DNA of 64,000 bases from Mycolicibacterium fluoranthenivorans (GCF_011758805.1 NZ_JAANOW010000003.1:310001-374000); one strand, 5' to 3'. Counted from the first letter of the stretch, positions 1-10,222 are shown. The notes: a model not told the origin generated them from the letters alone. Made by a program: numbers and translations.

Positions 1-939
1 TCCTATGAGCTCGGTGGCGGCTGGATCCACGTCGCCAGGGCCACCATCGGCAAGCGGGCTTTCCTGGGTAACTCCGGGATCACCCAGCCCGGACGGCGGG
101 TTCCCGACGACGGACTGGTCGCGGTGCTCTCGGCTGCACCCCACAAAGCCAAGGCCGGTTCCTCGTGGCTGGGCAGCCCGCCGATCCGGTTGCGCCGCAA
201 CCCGACCGATGCCGACGTGCTGCGCACCTTCCAGCCGTCGACGAAGCTGAAGATCATGCGTTCGGTGGTGGAGACCTGCCGCATCATCCCGGTCATCGTG
301 ACCTTCGGGATCGGCGTCGCGGTGCTGGCCGGGCTGCAGGCACTGGCCGGCGCGTTCGGATACGCACTCACCGCCCTGGCCGGCGGGCTGGTGCTGCTGA
401 CTGCCGGCGCGGTGGCCGGCGGTATCGCCGTCCTCGCCAAATGGCTTGTCATCGGCCGCATCCGGGCGGTCGAGCATCCGCTGTGGTCCTCGTTCGTGTG
501 GCGTAACGAGGTATCGGACACCTTCGTCGAGACGGTCGCCGCGCCGTGGTTCGCCAGGGCGGCGACCGGTACGCCGGTGATGAACATCTGGCTGCGCGGG
601 CTCGGCGCCAAGATCGGCCGCGGTGTGTGGTGCGAAACCTACTGGCTGCCCGAGGCCGATCTGGTGCGCCTGGGTGCCGGCAGCACCGTCAACCGTGGTT
701 GTGTCGTGCAGACGCACCTGTTCCACGACCGGATCATGCGGATGGACACCGTCGTCCTGGAGGACGGGGCCACCCTGGGACCGCACTGTGTGGCGTTGCC
801 TGCCAGCAAGATCGGCGCCGGGGCCACCGTCGGTCCGGCGTCACTGGTGATGCGCGGTGACGAGGTGCCCCCGTTCTCACGCTGGCAGGGTAACCCGATC
901 GCGGTGTGGGATCCGTCGCGCAAGAAGAAGAACGCGTGA
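1..939 (+). CDS. Pls/PosA family peptide synthetase-like protein, C-terminal part (5' end outside window)
   Basis: The frame is open from base 1 and ends at the TGA at 937-939; about 312 residues are visible. Two stretches have the glycine/valine-spaced pattern of left-handed beta-helix (hexapeptide) acyltransferases, one near the start (GGGWIHVARATIGKRAFLG) and one near the end (VRLGAGSTVNRGCVV, then LEDGATLGPHCVALPASKIG). Between them lie about two hydrophobic membrane segments. Hexapeptide-membrane-hexapeptide at the C-terminus is the layout of Pls/PosA-type synthetases, whose adenylation and carrier domains would lie upstream, outside the window. Substrate is unknown. The stop overlaps the next gene's start (GTGA), so the two are probably co-translated. 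Confidence 0.75.
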   Translation, partial: SYELGGGWIHVARATIGKRAFLGNSGITQPGRRVPDDGLVAVLSAAPHKAKAGSSWLGSPPIRLRRNPTDADVLRTFQPSTKLKIMRSVVETCRIIPVIVTFGIGVAVLAGLQALAGAFGYALTALAGGLVLLTAGAVAGGIAVLAKWLVIGRIRAVEHPLWSSFVWRNEVSDTFVETVAAPWFARAATGTPVMNIWLRGLGAKIGRGVWCETYWLPEADLVRLGAGSTVNRGCVVQTHLFHDRIMRMDTVVLEDGATLGPHCVALPASKIGAGATVGPASLVMRGDEVPPFSRWQGNPIAVWDPSRKKKNA

Positions 940-2282
940 GCCCGAAAAAGGCGGCCAGGAAGGCAGCCGGTGCGGCCACCAGCCCGCCCGTCATCGATCC
1001 GTACCTGCCGCGCAACGGTAACTTCGGCTACCGGGTGTCGCGGTACGAGCTGGATCTGGAGTACAAGGTCTCGGCCAACCGGCTGTCGGGTTCGGCCACC
1101 ATCACCGCCGTGACACTGGCCGAGTTGCGCACGTTCACCCTGGATCTGGCCGACCCGATGGCCGTCGCCAAGGTCACGGTGAACGGGCGCCGCCCCAACC
1201 AGTTCCGATGTTCGAACGGCAAGCTGCACATCACCCTGCCCAACCGCCTGCCCGCCGGGGCGGCGATGACCATCGCGATCCGCTACGGCGGAACCCCGCG
1301 CCCCATCCGAAGCCTCTGGGGTGAAGTCGGTTTCGAAGAACTCACCAACGGCGCCCTGGTCGCCGGGCAGCCCAACGGCGCGGCATCGTGGTTCCCGTGC
1401 GACGACCACCCGGCCGCCAAGGCCAGCTTCCGTATCAGGATCGCCACCGATAACCCGTACTACGCGATCGCCAACGGCGAATTGGTATCCCGGCAGAACA
1501 GGGCCAGCCTGAACATCTGGACCTACGAGCTCGCCGAACCCACGTCCACCTACCTGATCACCCTGCAGATCGGGATGTACGAGCGGCTCCGCCTGCAGAA
1601 GAGCCCGGTACCGATGTATGCGGTTCTGCCCGACCGCTTGCGCCGCAACTTCGATCACGATTTCGGCCGGCAGGCGCAGATGATGAAGCTGTTCACCAGG
1701 CTCTTCGGGCCGTACCCGCTCGCGGACGGCTACACCGTCGTCATCACCGATGACGACCTTGAGATTCCGCTTGAAGCGCAGGGCCTTTCGATCTTCGGCG
1801 CCAACCACTGCGACGGCAAGCGCACCGCGGAACGACTGATCGCCCATGAGATGGCCCACCAGTGGTTCGGCAATTCGGTGACGGTGCGCCGCTGGCGCGA
1901 TATCTGGCTGCACGAGGGATTCGCCTGTTACGCCGAGTGGTTGTGGTCGGAGGAGTCCGGCGGACCCAGCGCCGACGAGCGAGCCCGTTCGTATCACCGC
2001 AGACTGCAGCATTCGCCCCAGGATCTGCTGCTGACCGACCCCGGCCCCGCCGACATGTTCGACGACCGGGTGTACAAGCGGGGAGCATGTGCGCTGCATG
2101 CGCTACGCGGCGTGATCGGCGACCCGAGTTTCTTTGCCCTGCTGAAGGATTGGACGACCCGGTACCGGCACAGCACCGCCGTCACCGACGATTTCACCGG
2201 GTTGGCCGCCAATCACGCCACCGTGTCACTGCGCCCGTTGTGGGATGCCTGGTTGTACTCGACGGCCGTGCCGGACCTGTGA
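936..2282 (+). CDS. M1 family metallopeptidase (aminopeptidase N-like)
   Basis: A zinc aminopeptidase of about 448 residues. The zinc site is clear: HEMAHQWFGN, then 18 residues after the second His the third ligand Glu in WLHEGFACYAEW. The usual GxMEN exopeptidase motif is replaced by LEAQG, which keeps a Glu. It is shorter than full aminopeptidase N (about 850 residues) and has only the N-terminal beta domain and the catalytic domain. The GTG at 936 is chosen because it overlaps the upstream stop as GTGA; an in-frame ATG at 906 lies inside the upstream gene. No signal peptide is seen. Confidence 0.88.
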   Translation: MSPKKAARKAAGAATSPPVIDPYLPRNGNFGYRVSRYELDLEYKVSANRLSGSATITAVTLAELRTFTLDLADPMAVAKVTVNGRRPNQFRCSNGKLHITLPNRLPAGAAMTIAIRYGGTPRPIRSLWGEVGFEELTNGALVAGQPNGAASWFPCDDHPAAKASFRIRIATDNPYYAIANGELVSRQNRASLNIWTYELAEPTSTYLITLQIGMYERLRLQKSPVPMYAVLPDRLRRNFDHDFGRQAQMMKLFTRLFGPYPLADGYTVVITDDDLEIPLEAQGLSIFGANHCDGKRTAERLIAHEMAHQWFGNSVTVRRWRDIWLHEGFACYAEWLWSEESGGPSADERARSYHRRLQHSPQDLLLTDPGPADMFDDRVYKRGACALHALRGVIGDPSFFALLKDWTTRYRHSTAVTDDFTGLAANHATVSLRPLWDAWLYSTAVPDL

Positions 2283-2289
2283 GCCACGC

Positions 2290-3546
2290 GTGACAGGGGG
2301 GCCGGTCGCACGCAACAGCGTCGCCCGGGTGGGGGTGGCCACGGCGGTGTCCGCGCTGTGCGGCTACGCCGTGCTCTACCTGGCGGCCCGCAGTCTGGAG
2401 CCGGCCGGCTTCTCGTTGTTCGGGGTGTTCTGGGGTGCGTTCGGGTTGGTGACCGGAGCCGCCTTCGGCCTGTTGCAGGAGGCCACTCGCGAGGTCCGCG
2501 CCGCCCGCCACACCGCCGCCGTCACCGGTCCGCGCACGCATCCGATGCAGGTGGCCGCAGGCCTGGGCGTTGCGGCCGCGGTGTTCATCGCGGTCACCGC
2601 GCCGCTGTGGTCGGCCCATGTGTTCGCCCAGTCCCGGCTGCTGTCCGTGCTGCTGTTGAGCATCGGGCTGGCGGGTTTCTGTATGCACGCCACCCTGCTG
2701 GGCATGCTCGCCGGCGTGGACCGATGGACCCAGTACGGCGCGCTGATGGTCACCGACGCCGGCCTGCGCGTGGTGATCGCGGCGGCCAGCTTCCTGGCCG
2801 GGTGGGGGCTGGCCGGTTATCTGTGGGCGACGGTCGCCGGTTCGGTGGCGTGGTTGCTGCTGCTCCTCGCATCCCCGGCAAGCCGGGCGGCCGCGGTGCT
2901 CGCCACCCCTGGCAGTGTGCGCACCTTCCTGGCCGGCGCGTCGCACTCCATCGCCGCCGCGGGCGCCAGCGCCATCCTCATCATGGGTTTTCCGGTGTTG
3001 CTCAAGGCCACCACCGCGCATCTGGGCGCCACCGGCGGCGTCGTCATCCTGGCCGTCACCCTGACCAGGGCCCCGCTGCTGGTGCCGCTCACCGCACTGC
3101 AGGGCAATCTGATCGCCTACTTCGTCGACAAGCCGCACGAACGCCTGCGTGCGCTGGTCACCCCGGCCCTGGTGGTGGGCGCGATCGGGCTGGTCGGCAT
3201 CGTTGCGGCCGGCCTCGCCGGCCCGTGGCTGTTGCGGGCCGCGTTCGGCCCGGACTACGTGGCCGGCGGCGGGCTGCTGGCCTGGCTCACGGCCGGCGCG
3301 GTGGCCATCGCGTTGCTGACGCTGACCGGAGCCGCCACCGTGGCCGCCGCCCTGCACCGCGCCTACGCGACGGGGTGGGTGAGTGCGACGGTCGCCGCGA
3401 CCCTTCTTCTGCTGCTGCCCCTCGAACTGGAGACGCGCACGATCGTCGCGCTGCTGTGCGGACCGGTGGCGGGAATCGCCGTGCACCTGGCCGCGCTGGC
3501 CCGCGGCTCCCGCCGCGGATCGGAGCGGCTGCGGCCACCGCACTGA
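2290..3546 (+). CDS. Polytopic membrane protein, flippase/polysaccharide-exporter-like (Rv3630-like)
   Basis: About 418 residues, almost all hydrophobic, with roughly 12 predicted membrane helices and short charged loops. The pattern (VLYLAARSLEPAGFSLFGVFWGAFG near the N-terminus) is that of Wzx/MATE-type lipid-linked sugar transporters. Its place directly before ppgS and the DUF2304 gene matches Rv3630-Rv3632 of M. tuberculosis. It may translocate a polyprenyl-linked sugar, but this is inferred only from neighbours. GTG at 2290 starts 8 bp after the M1 peptidase stop; the ATG at 2245 lies inside that gene. Confidence 0.72.
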   Translation: MTGGPVARNSVARVGVATAVSALCGYAVLYLAARSLEPAGFSLFGVFWGAFGLVTGAAFGLLQEATREVRAARHTAAVTGPRTHPMQVAAGLGVAAAVFIAVTAPLWSAHVFAQSRLLSVLLLSIGLAGFCMHATLLGMLAGVDRWTQYGALMVTDAGLRVVIAAASFLAGWGLAGYLWATVAGSVAWLLLLLASPASRAAAVLATPGSVRTFLAGASHSIAAAGASAILIMGFPVLLKATTAHLGATGGVVILAVTLTRAPLLVPLTALQGNLIAYFVDKPHERLRALVTPALVVGAIGLVGIVAAGLAGPWLLRAAFGPDYVAGGGLLAWLTAGAVAIALLTLTGAATVAAALHRAYATGWVSATVAATLLLLLPLELETRTIVALLCGPVAGIAVHLAALARGSRRGSERLRPPH

Positions 3547-3561
3547 AGCCGGTGTATTTTG

Positions 3562-4260
3562 GTGCCCATCGATACCTCGTACCAGGACGTTTGGATCGTC
3601 GTCCCCGCCTTCAACGAAGCGAGCGTCATCGCCGACGTCGTCGCCGATCTGCGCACCGTCTTTCCTCATGTGGTGTGCGTGGACGACGGCAGCCGCGACG
3701 GCACCGCCGATGCCGCGTACGCCGCGGGCGCGCATGTGGTGCGCCACCCGGTGAATCTCGGGCAGGGTGCGGCGATCCAGACCGGCGTGGAGTACGCGCG
3801 CGCACGTCCCGGCGCGGCGGTGTTCGTCACCTTCGACGCCGACGGCCAGCACCGGGTCAAGGACGTCATCCGGATGATCGACCGGCTTGCCAGCGATGAC
3901 GTCAATGTGGTGATCGGGACCCGGTTCGGCGGTGCGGTGACCCACACCCCTCCACTCAAGCGGGTCATCCTGCGGGCCGCGGCGATCATCAGCCCGCACA
4001 GCCGCAGTTTGGGCCTGACCGACGCCCACAACGGGCTGCGCGTGTTCGACAAGGTCGTGGCCGACGAGCTCAATATCACCATGAGTGGGATGGCGCACGC
4101 CGGCGAGTTCATCGCGCTGGCAGTCGAAAACCATTGGCGGGTGGCCGAAGAGCCGGTCGAGATCCTCTATACCGACTACTCGAAGTCCAAGGGCCAGCCC
4201 TTGGTCAACGGGGTCAACATCCTGTTCGACGGCCTGCTGCGCGGGAGGATGTCCCGATGA
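3562..4260 (+). CDS. ppgS: Polyprenyl-phospho-N-acetylgalactosaminyl synthase (GT2 family)
   Basis: A family 2 glycosyltransferase of about 232 residues, dolichol-phosphate-mannose-synthase type. The fold start is VVPAFNEASVI, followed by VDDGSRDGT, and the metal/sugar DxD-type motif is TFDADGQH. In M. tuberculosis the equivalent Rv3631 transfers GalNAc from UDP-GalNAc to polyprenyl phosphate, supplying the galactosamine found on arabinogalactan; Rv3632 boosts its activity. Order with the next gene (ATGA overlap) is the same here. GTG 3562 is preferred; TTG 3559 is also in frame. Confidence 0.85.
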   Translation: MPIDTSYQDVWIVVPAFNEASVIADVVADLRTVFPHVVCVDDGSRDGTADAAYAAGAHVVRHPVNLGQGAAIQTGVEYARARPGAAVFVTFDADGQHRVKDVIRMIDRLASDDVNVVIGTRFGGAVTHTPPLKRVILRAAAIISPHSRSLGLTDAHNGLRVFDKVVADELNITMSGMAHAGEFIALAVENHWRVAEEPVEILYTDYSKSKGQPLVNGVNILFDGLLRGRMSR

Positions 4261-4607
4261 ACTGGATCCAGGTGCTGTTGATCGCCTCGATCATCACGCT
4301 GATGGTCTACCTGCTGCGGTCGCGGCGCAGCGCGCACGCCAAGGCCTGGGTGAAGCTGGGCTACCTGCTGTTCGTCATCGCGGCGATCTACGCGATCGTG
4401 CGCCCCGACGACACCACCGTGGTGGCCAACTGGCTCGGGGTGAAGCGCGGGGCGGATCTGCTGGAGTACGCACTGATCATCGCGTTCCTGTTCACCACGA
4501 TCAGTACCTACATGCGGTTCAAGGATCTTGAGTTGCGCTTCGCGCGGCTGGCGCGTGCGGTGGCGCTCGACGGGGCACGCGCACCGTCCGACGATCCGGC
4601 TCAGTAG
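4257..4607 (+). CDS. DUF2304 small membrane protein, PpgS partner (Rv3632-like)
   Basis: 116 residues with three hydrophobic helices (IQVLLIASIITLMVYLL; LGYLLFVIAAIYAIV; YALIIAFLFTTIST) and a basic, then acidic tail. DUF2304 proteins regularly pair with GT2 polyprenyl-phosphate glycosyltransferases and are thought to hold or activate them at the membrane; for Rv3632 activation of Rv3631 has been reported. Translationally coupled to ppgS by a 4-bp overlap. The 3' end overlaps the convergent TetR gene by 7 bp. Confidence 0.85.
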   Translation: MNWIQVLLIASIITLMVYLLRSRRSAHAKAWVKLGYLLFVIAAIYAIVRPDDTTVVANWLGVKRGADLLEYALIIAFLFTTISTYMRFKDLELRFARLARAVALDGARAPSDDPAQ

Positions 4608-5185
4608 CCGCCCAGCAGTTTCGCCAGCAGTTCGATCTTGCGGGCCTCGAACTCCGGATCCGACAGCACCGGCCGCAGCATGGCCGCGCCGTCGAACGTG
4701 TTGGTCAGCAATCCGGTCACCACCGCGCGGGTTCCGTCCGGGAACTGTTCGGCGGTGGGCGCGGCGCTGGCCGCCTCGAAGATCTTCGCGCTGTATTCGG
4801 TGAAGACATCCTGCAGGGTGGCGCGCAGCTTCTCGTCGGTGCGGGCGGCGATCATCAATTCGTAGAGCACCGCATTGGTGTCGTTGCCGGTGATATCGCG
4901 CAGGACCGTCAGCACCGCCGGAAGCGCGGGCTCGCCGGTCGGTATCTGGACCACCTGCTTGCTGAACAGTTCCAGCTGACGGCGCAGCGCCTCGTAGGCG
5001 GTGGCGGCCATGAAATCCCCGATGGTCGGGTAGTGCCGGAACAACGCGCCCACCGACAGGCCCGCGCGCTTGCAGATGACCGCCGCAGAGGCGCGGGCAT
5101 AACCGATTTCGATGATCGTCTCGATGCTCGCGTCGAGCAACCGGGCGATCGTCTCCTCGCGCCGCTGCTGCTGGGTCCGCGCCAT
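4601..5185 (-). CDS. TetR/AcrR family transcriptional regulator
   Basis: 194 residues. The N-terminal helix-turn-helix is typical (LLDASIETIIEIGYARASAAVICKRAG then LSVGALFRHYPTIGDFMAA); the rest is a helical ligand/dimer domain. It follows the amidohydrolase gene with 1 bp between them, so they form one leftward operon whose promoter lies near 7030-7050. There a GAGCGCTC palindrome is a plausible operator, suggesting autoregulation. Ligand unknown. Confidence 0.9.
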   Translation of the reverse strand: MARTQQQRREETIARLLDASIETIIEIGYARASAAVICKRAGLSVGALFRHYPTIGDFMAATAYEALRRQLELFSKQVVQIPTGEPALPAVLTVLRDITGNDTNAVLYELMIAARTDEKLRATLQDVFTEYSAKIFEAASAAPTAEQFPDGTRAVVTGLLTNTFDGAAMLRPVLSDPEFEARKIELLAKLLGGY

Positions 5186-5186
5186 C

Positions 5187-7013
5187 TCAGACCGTGGCCG
5201 CGCCAGGCGAGCGCAGCGACGGGGAATTCAACCGAGGCGAGCGCAGCGACGCGGAATCCGACCCGGCCCGCAGATACCGGCCGGAGCGGACGGTGGCGCC
5301 GTAGCCGTCGCGGAACTCACCGTTGCGGAAGACCACCTGCCCGTTGACTCCGGTCGCGACCACCGTCGCGTCGTTGCGGTTCACCATCCGGCTCAGGTCG
5401 CCGTAGAACGGAACCGTCGCCTCGTGGTATTCGTTCACCGAATCGTCCAGGGCGGCAGGGTCGATCACCACGAAGTCGGCGCGATCCCCGCGGCGCAGGG
5501 TGCCCGCATCCAGGCCGAACCAGTCGGCCACCTCGGCGGTGAGCCGGTGCACGGCGTGCTCGGTGGTCAAGAACGGCCGACCGGCGCGGTCGGCATCGCG
5601 GACCCGCTTGAGCATGCGCAGGGCGTAGTTGTAGAACGCCATATTGCGAAGGTGCGCACCGGCATCCGAGAAGCCCATGTGCACCGACGGCTCCTTGGCC
5701 AGCTTGTCCAACTGCTTGGGCCGGTGGTTGGCCACGATGGTGGTCCACCTGACACGCCGTTCCCCGTTCTCCACGAGTACGTCCAAGAAGGCGTCCAGCG
5801 GATGGATACCGCGTTCGTCGGCGATCTGCCCGAAGCTCTTGCCGATCAGCGTGGCGTCCGGGCATTCGACGATGGTGGCATCGTGGAAATCGCGGTGCCA
5901 CAGCGCCGGTCCGAGCTTGCGCCGATCGAAGGAGCGATGGAAGCGGCGGCGGTACTCGGGATCGGCGAGCAGTGTGTTGCGTTCCAGCTGATCACGCAGA
6001 TGCAGGGCGGCAGTGCCGGCCCCGAACTCCTCGAACACCGGCAGATCGATGCCGTCCGAATACAATTCGAACGGTACCGGCAGGTGCTGGAACCGCACCT
6101 GCGAGTTCAGGATGCGGTTCAGCAGCCGAACGCCGGGCCCCAGGATGTGCACGGCCCCGGGTGAGGATTTGGCGTCGGCGGAGACCAGCAGGCTCATCCG
6201 AACCCCGCGGCGCCGGCCGAACCATCCGCTGCTCTCCAGGAAGAAGTTCAGCGCCTCTTGGATTTTGGCGACATTGGGCGCGCTCTGCAGGATGCGGCCG
6301 CGCTTGCGCAGCACCTTGATCAGACGACGGCGTTCCCGCCAGGTGGCGAAGGTGGACGGCAACGCCCGGGAACGGAACCGGTCGCCGTCGAGTTTGTCGA
6401 TCGCCGCGTCCATCCCGGACATGCCCAGCATCCCGGCGTCCAGCGCCCGCTCCAGACGCTGTGCCATGGTCTCCAGTTCGGCGTCGGTGGGCACCACATC
6501 GCGCGTGGTGGCGCGATCCAGTCCCAGCACCGAGGCGCGCAGATCCGAATGTCCGAGTAACGACGCCACATTCGGGCCGAGCGGCAGGGCGTCGATGGCA
6601 TCGACGTAACCGGCCGGGTCGGTCCAGGTCTTGTGGTCGGTCAAGGCACCGAGCACATACTGGCGCGGCACGGCCTCCACGCGACTGAACAGATCGGCGG
6701 CGTCCTCGGTGTCGGCGTACACCGTGGACAGTGAGCACATACCCAGCAGCACGGTGGTGACACCGTGGCGTACCGACTCGCGCAGGCCAGGATCGAGCAG
6801 CACCTCGGCGTCGTAGTGGGTGTGCACGTCGATGAAGCCGGGGATCACCCATTTCCCCGCCGCGTCGATGACGTCGGGGCAGCCGGTCTCATCGAGTGCC
6901 CCCGCCGAGATGTCGGCGACGACGCCGTCGCGGATTCCCAGGGTGCGGGTCAGCGGCGGCCGGCCGGTGCCGTCGAACCACAGTCCGTCGCGGATGATCA
7001 CGTCATAGGGCAT
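5187..7013 (-). CDS. N-acyl-D-amino-acid deacylase-type amidohydrolase
   Basis: 608 residues of the amidohydrolase superfamily. The metal motif DVHTHYDAEVLLDP is near residue 60. Further signatures are the late SDAGAHLRNMAFYN stretch and the C-terminal GDRADFVVIDP typical of D-aminoacylase/dihydroorotase-like enzymes. It resembles M. tuberculosis Rv2913c in kind and length; true substrate unknown. The last 20 or so residues are encoded by a 30-bp tandem repeat (5205-5264), an odd low-complexity tail rich in Ser/Leu/Arg/Pro. Co-transcribed with the downstream TetR gene. Confidence 0.82.
   Translation of the reverse strand: MPYDVIIRDGLWFDGTGRPPLTRTLGIRDGVVADISAGALDETGCPDVIDAAGKWVIPGFIDVHTHYDAEVLLDPGLRESVRHGVTTVLLGMCSLSTVYADTEDAADLFSRVEAVPRQYVLGALTDHKTWTDPAGYVDAIDALPLGPNVASLLGHSDLRASVLGLDRATTRDVVPTDAELETMAQRLERALDAGMLGMSGMDAAIDKLDGDRFRSRALPSTFATWRERRRLIKVLRKRGRILQSAPNVAKIQEALNFFLESSGWFGRRRGVRMSLLVSADAKSSPGAVHILGPGVRLLNRILNSQVRFQHLPVPFELYSDGIDLPVFEEFGAGTAALHLRDQLERNTLLADPEYRRRFHRSFDRRKLGPALWHRDFHDATIVECPDATLIGKSFGQIADERGIHPLDAFLDVLVENGERRVRWTTIVANHRPKQLDKLAKEPSVHMGFSDAGAHLRNMAFYNYALRMLKRVRDADRAGRPFLTTEHAVHRLTAEVADWFGLDAGTLRRGDRADFVVIDPAALDDSVNEYHEATVPFYGDLSRMVNRNDATVVATGVNGQVVFRNGEFRDGYGATVRSGRYLRAGSDSASLRSPRLNSPSLRSPGAATV
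5205..5264. repeat. Two tandem 30-bp units inside the 3' end of the amidohydrolase gene
   Basis: Units at 5205-5234 and 5235-5264 match at 26 of 30 positions and both begin AGGCGAGCGCAGCGAC. They encode the repeated SLRSP-type tail of the amidohydrolase. The core GCGAGCGCAGCGAC looks like a dispersed element that has been duplicated into the coding end. Confidence 0.7.
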
Positions 7014-7030
7014 CCCGCCACCCTAGGTTA

Positions 7031-7050
7031 GATAGCGAGCGCTCACAATC
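7031..7050 (-). promoter_or_regulatory. Candidate TetR operator upstream of the amidohydrolase-tetR operon
   Basis: An 8-bp perfect palindrome GAGCGCTC (7037-7044) lies in gatagcGAGCGCTCacaatc, 24 bp before the amidohydrolase start. AGCG/CGCT-type palindromes are common TetR-family operators, and the operon encodes a TetR protein. Inference from position and symmetry only. Confidence 0.4.
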
Positions 7051-7061
7051 TTCTTGCCGTT

Positions 7062-8003
<942 letters not shown>

Positions 8004-8041
8004 TTAGCGACGAAAGATGTGCGTCCGTACAGTCGGCAGCG

Positions 8042-9787
8042 ATGAAATGGCCGACCCGCGTTGCTGTCGCACTGATCGTGGCGCAGCTGGCGATCCGTGG
8101 CGTGGTGGCCTTCGGCGGTTACTTCTACTGGGATGACCTGATCCTCATCGGCCGCGCCGGCACCCAGGGCCTGCTGTCACCGGGGTATCTCTTCGATGAT
8201 CACGACGGGCACGTCATGCCGGGCGCGTTCCTGGTGGCCGGGGCCATCACCCGGCTGGCACCGTTCAACTGGGCCTTGCCCGCACTGAGCCTGCTGATGC
8301 TGCAGCTGCTGGCTTCGGCGGCACTGCTGCGGACGCTGACGATCATCCTCGGCCGGCGTCCGGTGTTGTTGATTCCCTTGACTTTCGCCTTGTTCACCCC
8401 GTTGACGGTGCCGGCCTTCGCGTGGTGGGCGGCCGGGCTGAACTCGCTGCCGCTGCAGGCCGGGCTGGCGTGGGTGTGCGGCGAGGCGATTCTGTTGGTA
8501 CGCACCGGCAATCGACGCCATCTGATCTCGGCGGTATTGGTGTACTTCGGCACGCTGTTGTTCTTCGAGAAAGCCGCCGTCATCCCGTTCGTCGCCTTCG
8601 CGGTCGCCGCCCTGCTGGCCCACGTCTGCGGCGATTCGGTGCGGGTGGTGTGGCAGCGGGGACGGGCGCTGTGGCTGTCGCTGCTGCTCGTCACCGCGGC
8701 CTGGATCGGGGTGTATCTGGCGGTGGTCGACCAGAAGCGTTGGACGCTGGATCCCGTCATGACGTGGGACCTGTTGCGGCGCTCGGTGACCCACGCGATC
8801 GTGCCGGGACTGGCCGGAGGACCGTGGGAGTGGCAACGCTGGGCACCGGCCTCGCCGTGGGCCACGCCGGGTACGACCGTGATGGTGCTGGGTTGGCTGG
8901 TGCTGGCGGCGGTGCTGGCGGTGTCGTGGGCCCGCAAGCAGCGGATCGGTGCGGTGTGGGCCGCGGCGCTCGGCTACGCGGTGGCCTGCCAGGTTCCGAT
9001 CTATCTGATGCGGTCCTCCCGGTTCACCGCACTGGAATTGGCGCAGACGTTGCGGTATCTGCCCGATCTCGTGGTGGTGCTGGCCCTGCTGGCCGCCGTG
9101 GCGTTCTGCGCGCCCAACCGCCCGTCACCTCGGTTGGACGCCTCCGCGACCCGCACGGTGGTGGTTGGAGCCGTCGCGGTCGCCTTCGTGGCGAGCAGTC
9201 TGTATTCGACGGTGACGTTCCTGCGGGTCTGGCGGGACAGTCCGGTGCCGGTCTATGTGGCCAATGCCCGGGCCGGGTTGGCCGCGGTGGGCACCCCGCT
9301 GCTGGACCAGGAGGTGGATCCGCTGATCCTGCAGCGGGTGGCGTGGCCGGAGAACCTGGCCAGCCATATGTTCGCACTGGTCCGTCCGCGCCCCGAATTC
9401 GCCACCGCCACAACTGAACTCCGGATGTTCGACAGCGTGGGCCGGCTACTGGACGCCAAGGTCACCTGGGTGCGCACGATCACGCCCGGCCCGGCACCGC
9501 ACTGCGGTTACCTCGTCCAACCCGACGACGAGGTCACCATGCCGCTGGATGGACCACTGCTACCCGCCGATTGGACCGCCGAGATCAACTACCTGGCCAA
9601 CAACGACGGCTCCCTGACGATGACGCTGCCGGAAGGGAACACCGCGAAGGTGCCGGTGCGGCCGGGACTGAACCGGGTGTTCGTCCGGCTGTCCGGCGCC
9701 GGTGCGGCCATCAAGGTGCGGGCCAACACCGCGGCGCTGTCGGTGTGCATCGCATCGGGGCCCGTCGGGTTCGTGGCACCGAAGTAG
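8042..9787 (+). CDS. Large multi-pass membrane protein (Rv3635-like)
   Basis: 581 residues with about 11 hydrophobic segments in the first 430, then a soluble C-terminal domain of about 150 residues that would face outside. The early YFYWDDL motif after the first helix recalls GT-C type glycosyltransferases, which carry acidic residues in the first periplasmic loop; this supports but does not prove such a role. Same divergent arrangement with galE1 as Rv3634c/Rv3635 in M. tuberculosis. ATG 8042 is preferred because the upstream in-frame codons overlap the galE1 promoter. Confidence 0.78.
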   Translation: MKWPTRVAVALIVAQLAIRGVVAFGGYFYWDDLILIGRAGTQGLLSPGYLFDDHDGHVMPGAFLVAGAITRLAPFNWALPALSLLMLQLLASAALLRTLTIILGRRPVLLIPLTFALFTPLTVPAFAWWAAGLNSLPLQAGLAWVCGEAILLVRTGNRRHLISAVLVYFGTLLFFEKAAVIPFVAFAVAALLAHVCGDSVRVVWQRGRALWLSLLLVTAAWIGVYLAVVDQKRWTLDPVMTWDLLRRSVTHAIVPGLAGGPWEWQRWAPASPWATPGTTVMVLGWLVLAAVLAVSWARKQRIGAVWAAALGYAVACQVPIYLMRSSRFTALELAQTLRYLPDLVVVLALLAAVAFCAPNRPSPRLDASATRTVVVGAVAVAFVASSLYSTVTFLRVWRDSPVPVYVANARAGLAAVGTPLLDQEVDPLILQRVAWPENLASHMFALVRPRPEFATATTELRMFDSVGRLLDAKVTWVRTITPGPAPHCGYLVQPDDEVTMPLDGPLLPADWTAEINYLANNDGSLTMTLPEGNTAKVPVRPGLNRVFVRLSGAGAAIKVRANTAALSVCIASGPVGFVAPK

Positions 9788-9850
9788 TTTCTGCGCGGCC
9801 CCGGCGTGTGCCGAGAGGACTTGTCGGTGCCATTCCCTACGCTGCTGCAC

Positions 9851-10222
9851 ATGAGTTGGCCAGATTCTCGACCCTCGGTCGTCGCACCGTGCCCGCACTG
9901 CGATACCGAGACGGTCTGGTTGCAGTTGGCCTACGGCAGCTGGCAGCTCTTCGATGCCCGGATGCACCCCACCGAGGACAGCGCGGCCGGTAACCGGTTC
10001 GCCATCCGGCGGCAGTCCCGCCAGGTGATCGATCTCGACGATGTCCTCGAAAGCCGCTGGCCGGCGACTTGTCTGCAGCTGCACAAGTTCGCCTGCCCGG
10101 AGAGCTTCGACCAGACGCGCTTCCATCAGCGCAGGCCGCGTCAGGCCCACGATATCGATCTCGAAGACCTGTGGCAGCGCCTCGCGGTGCGCCGGGACGC
10201 GCTACAAGCCGAGGCCGGCTGA
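9851..10222 (+). CDS. Conserved hypothetical protein with CPHC motif
   Basis: About 123 residues, not assigned to a family. A CPHCDTETVW motif near residue 15 could bind zinc with a later His/Cys pair (LQLHKFACPE). It is otherwise soluble and charged. ATG 9851 is chosen; an earlier in-frame start at 9806 would add 15 residues. It stands alone between the membrane protein and the acyltransferase remnant. Confidence 0.6.
   Translation: MSWPDSRPSVVAPCPHCDTETVWLQLAYGSWQLFDARMHPTEDSAAGNRFAIRRQSRQVIDLDDVLESRWPATCLQLHKFACPESFDQTRFHQRRPRQAHDIDLEDLWQRLAVRRDALQAEAG

Noticed and set aside
639..2099. Long leftward open frame (486 codons) opposite the M1 peptidase
   Set aside because: It is the antisense of a clear zinc peptidase gene; its protein is Gly/Arg/Val-rich without motifs. 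High-GC antisense frames are expected here.
2194..4134. Leftward open frame of 646 codons opposite the flippase and ppgS
   Set aside because: Composition (Gly, Gln, His, Arg) is that of an antisense shadow and it spans two real genes.
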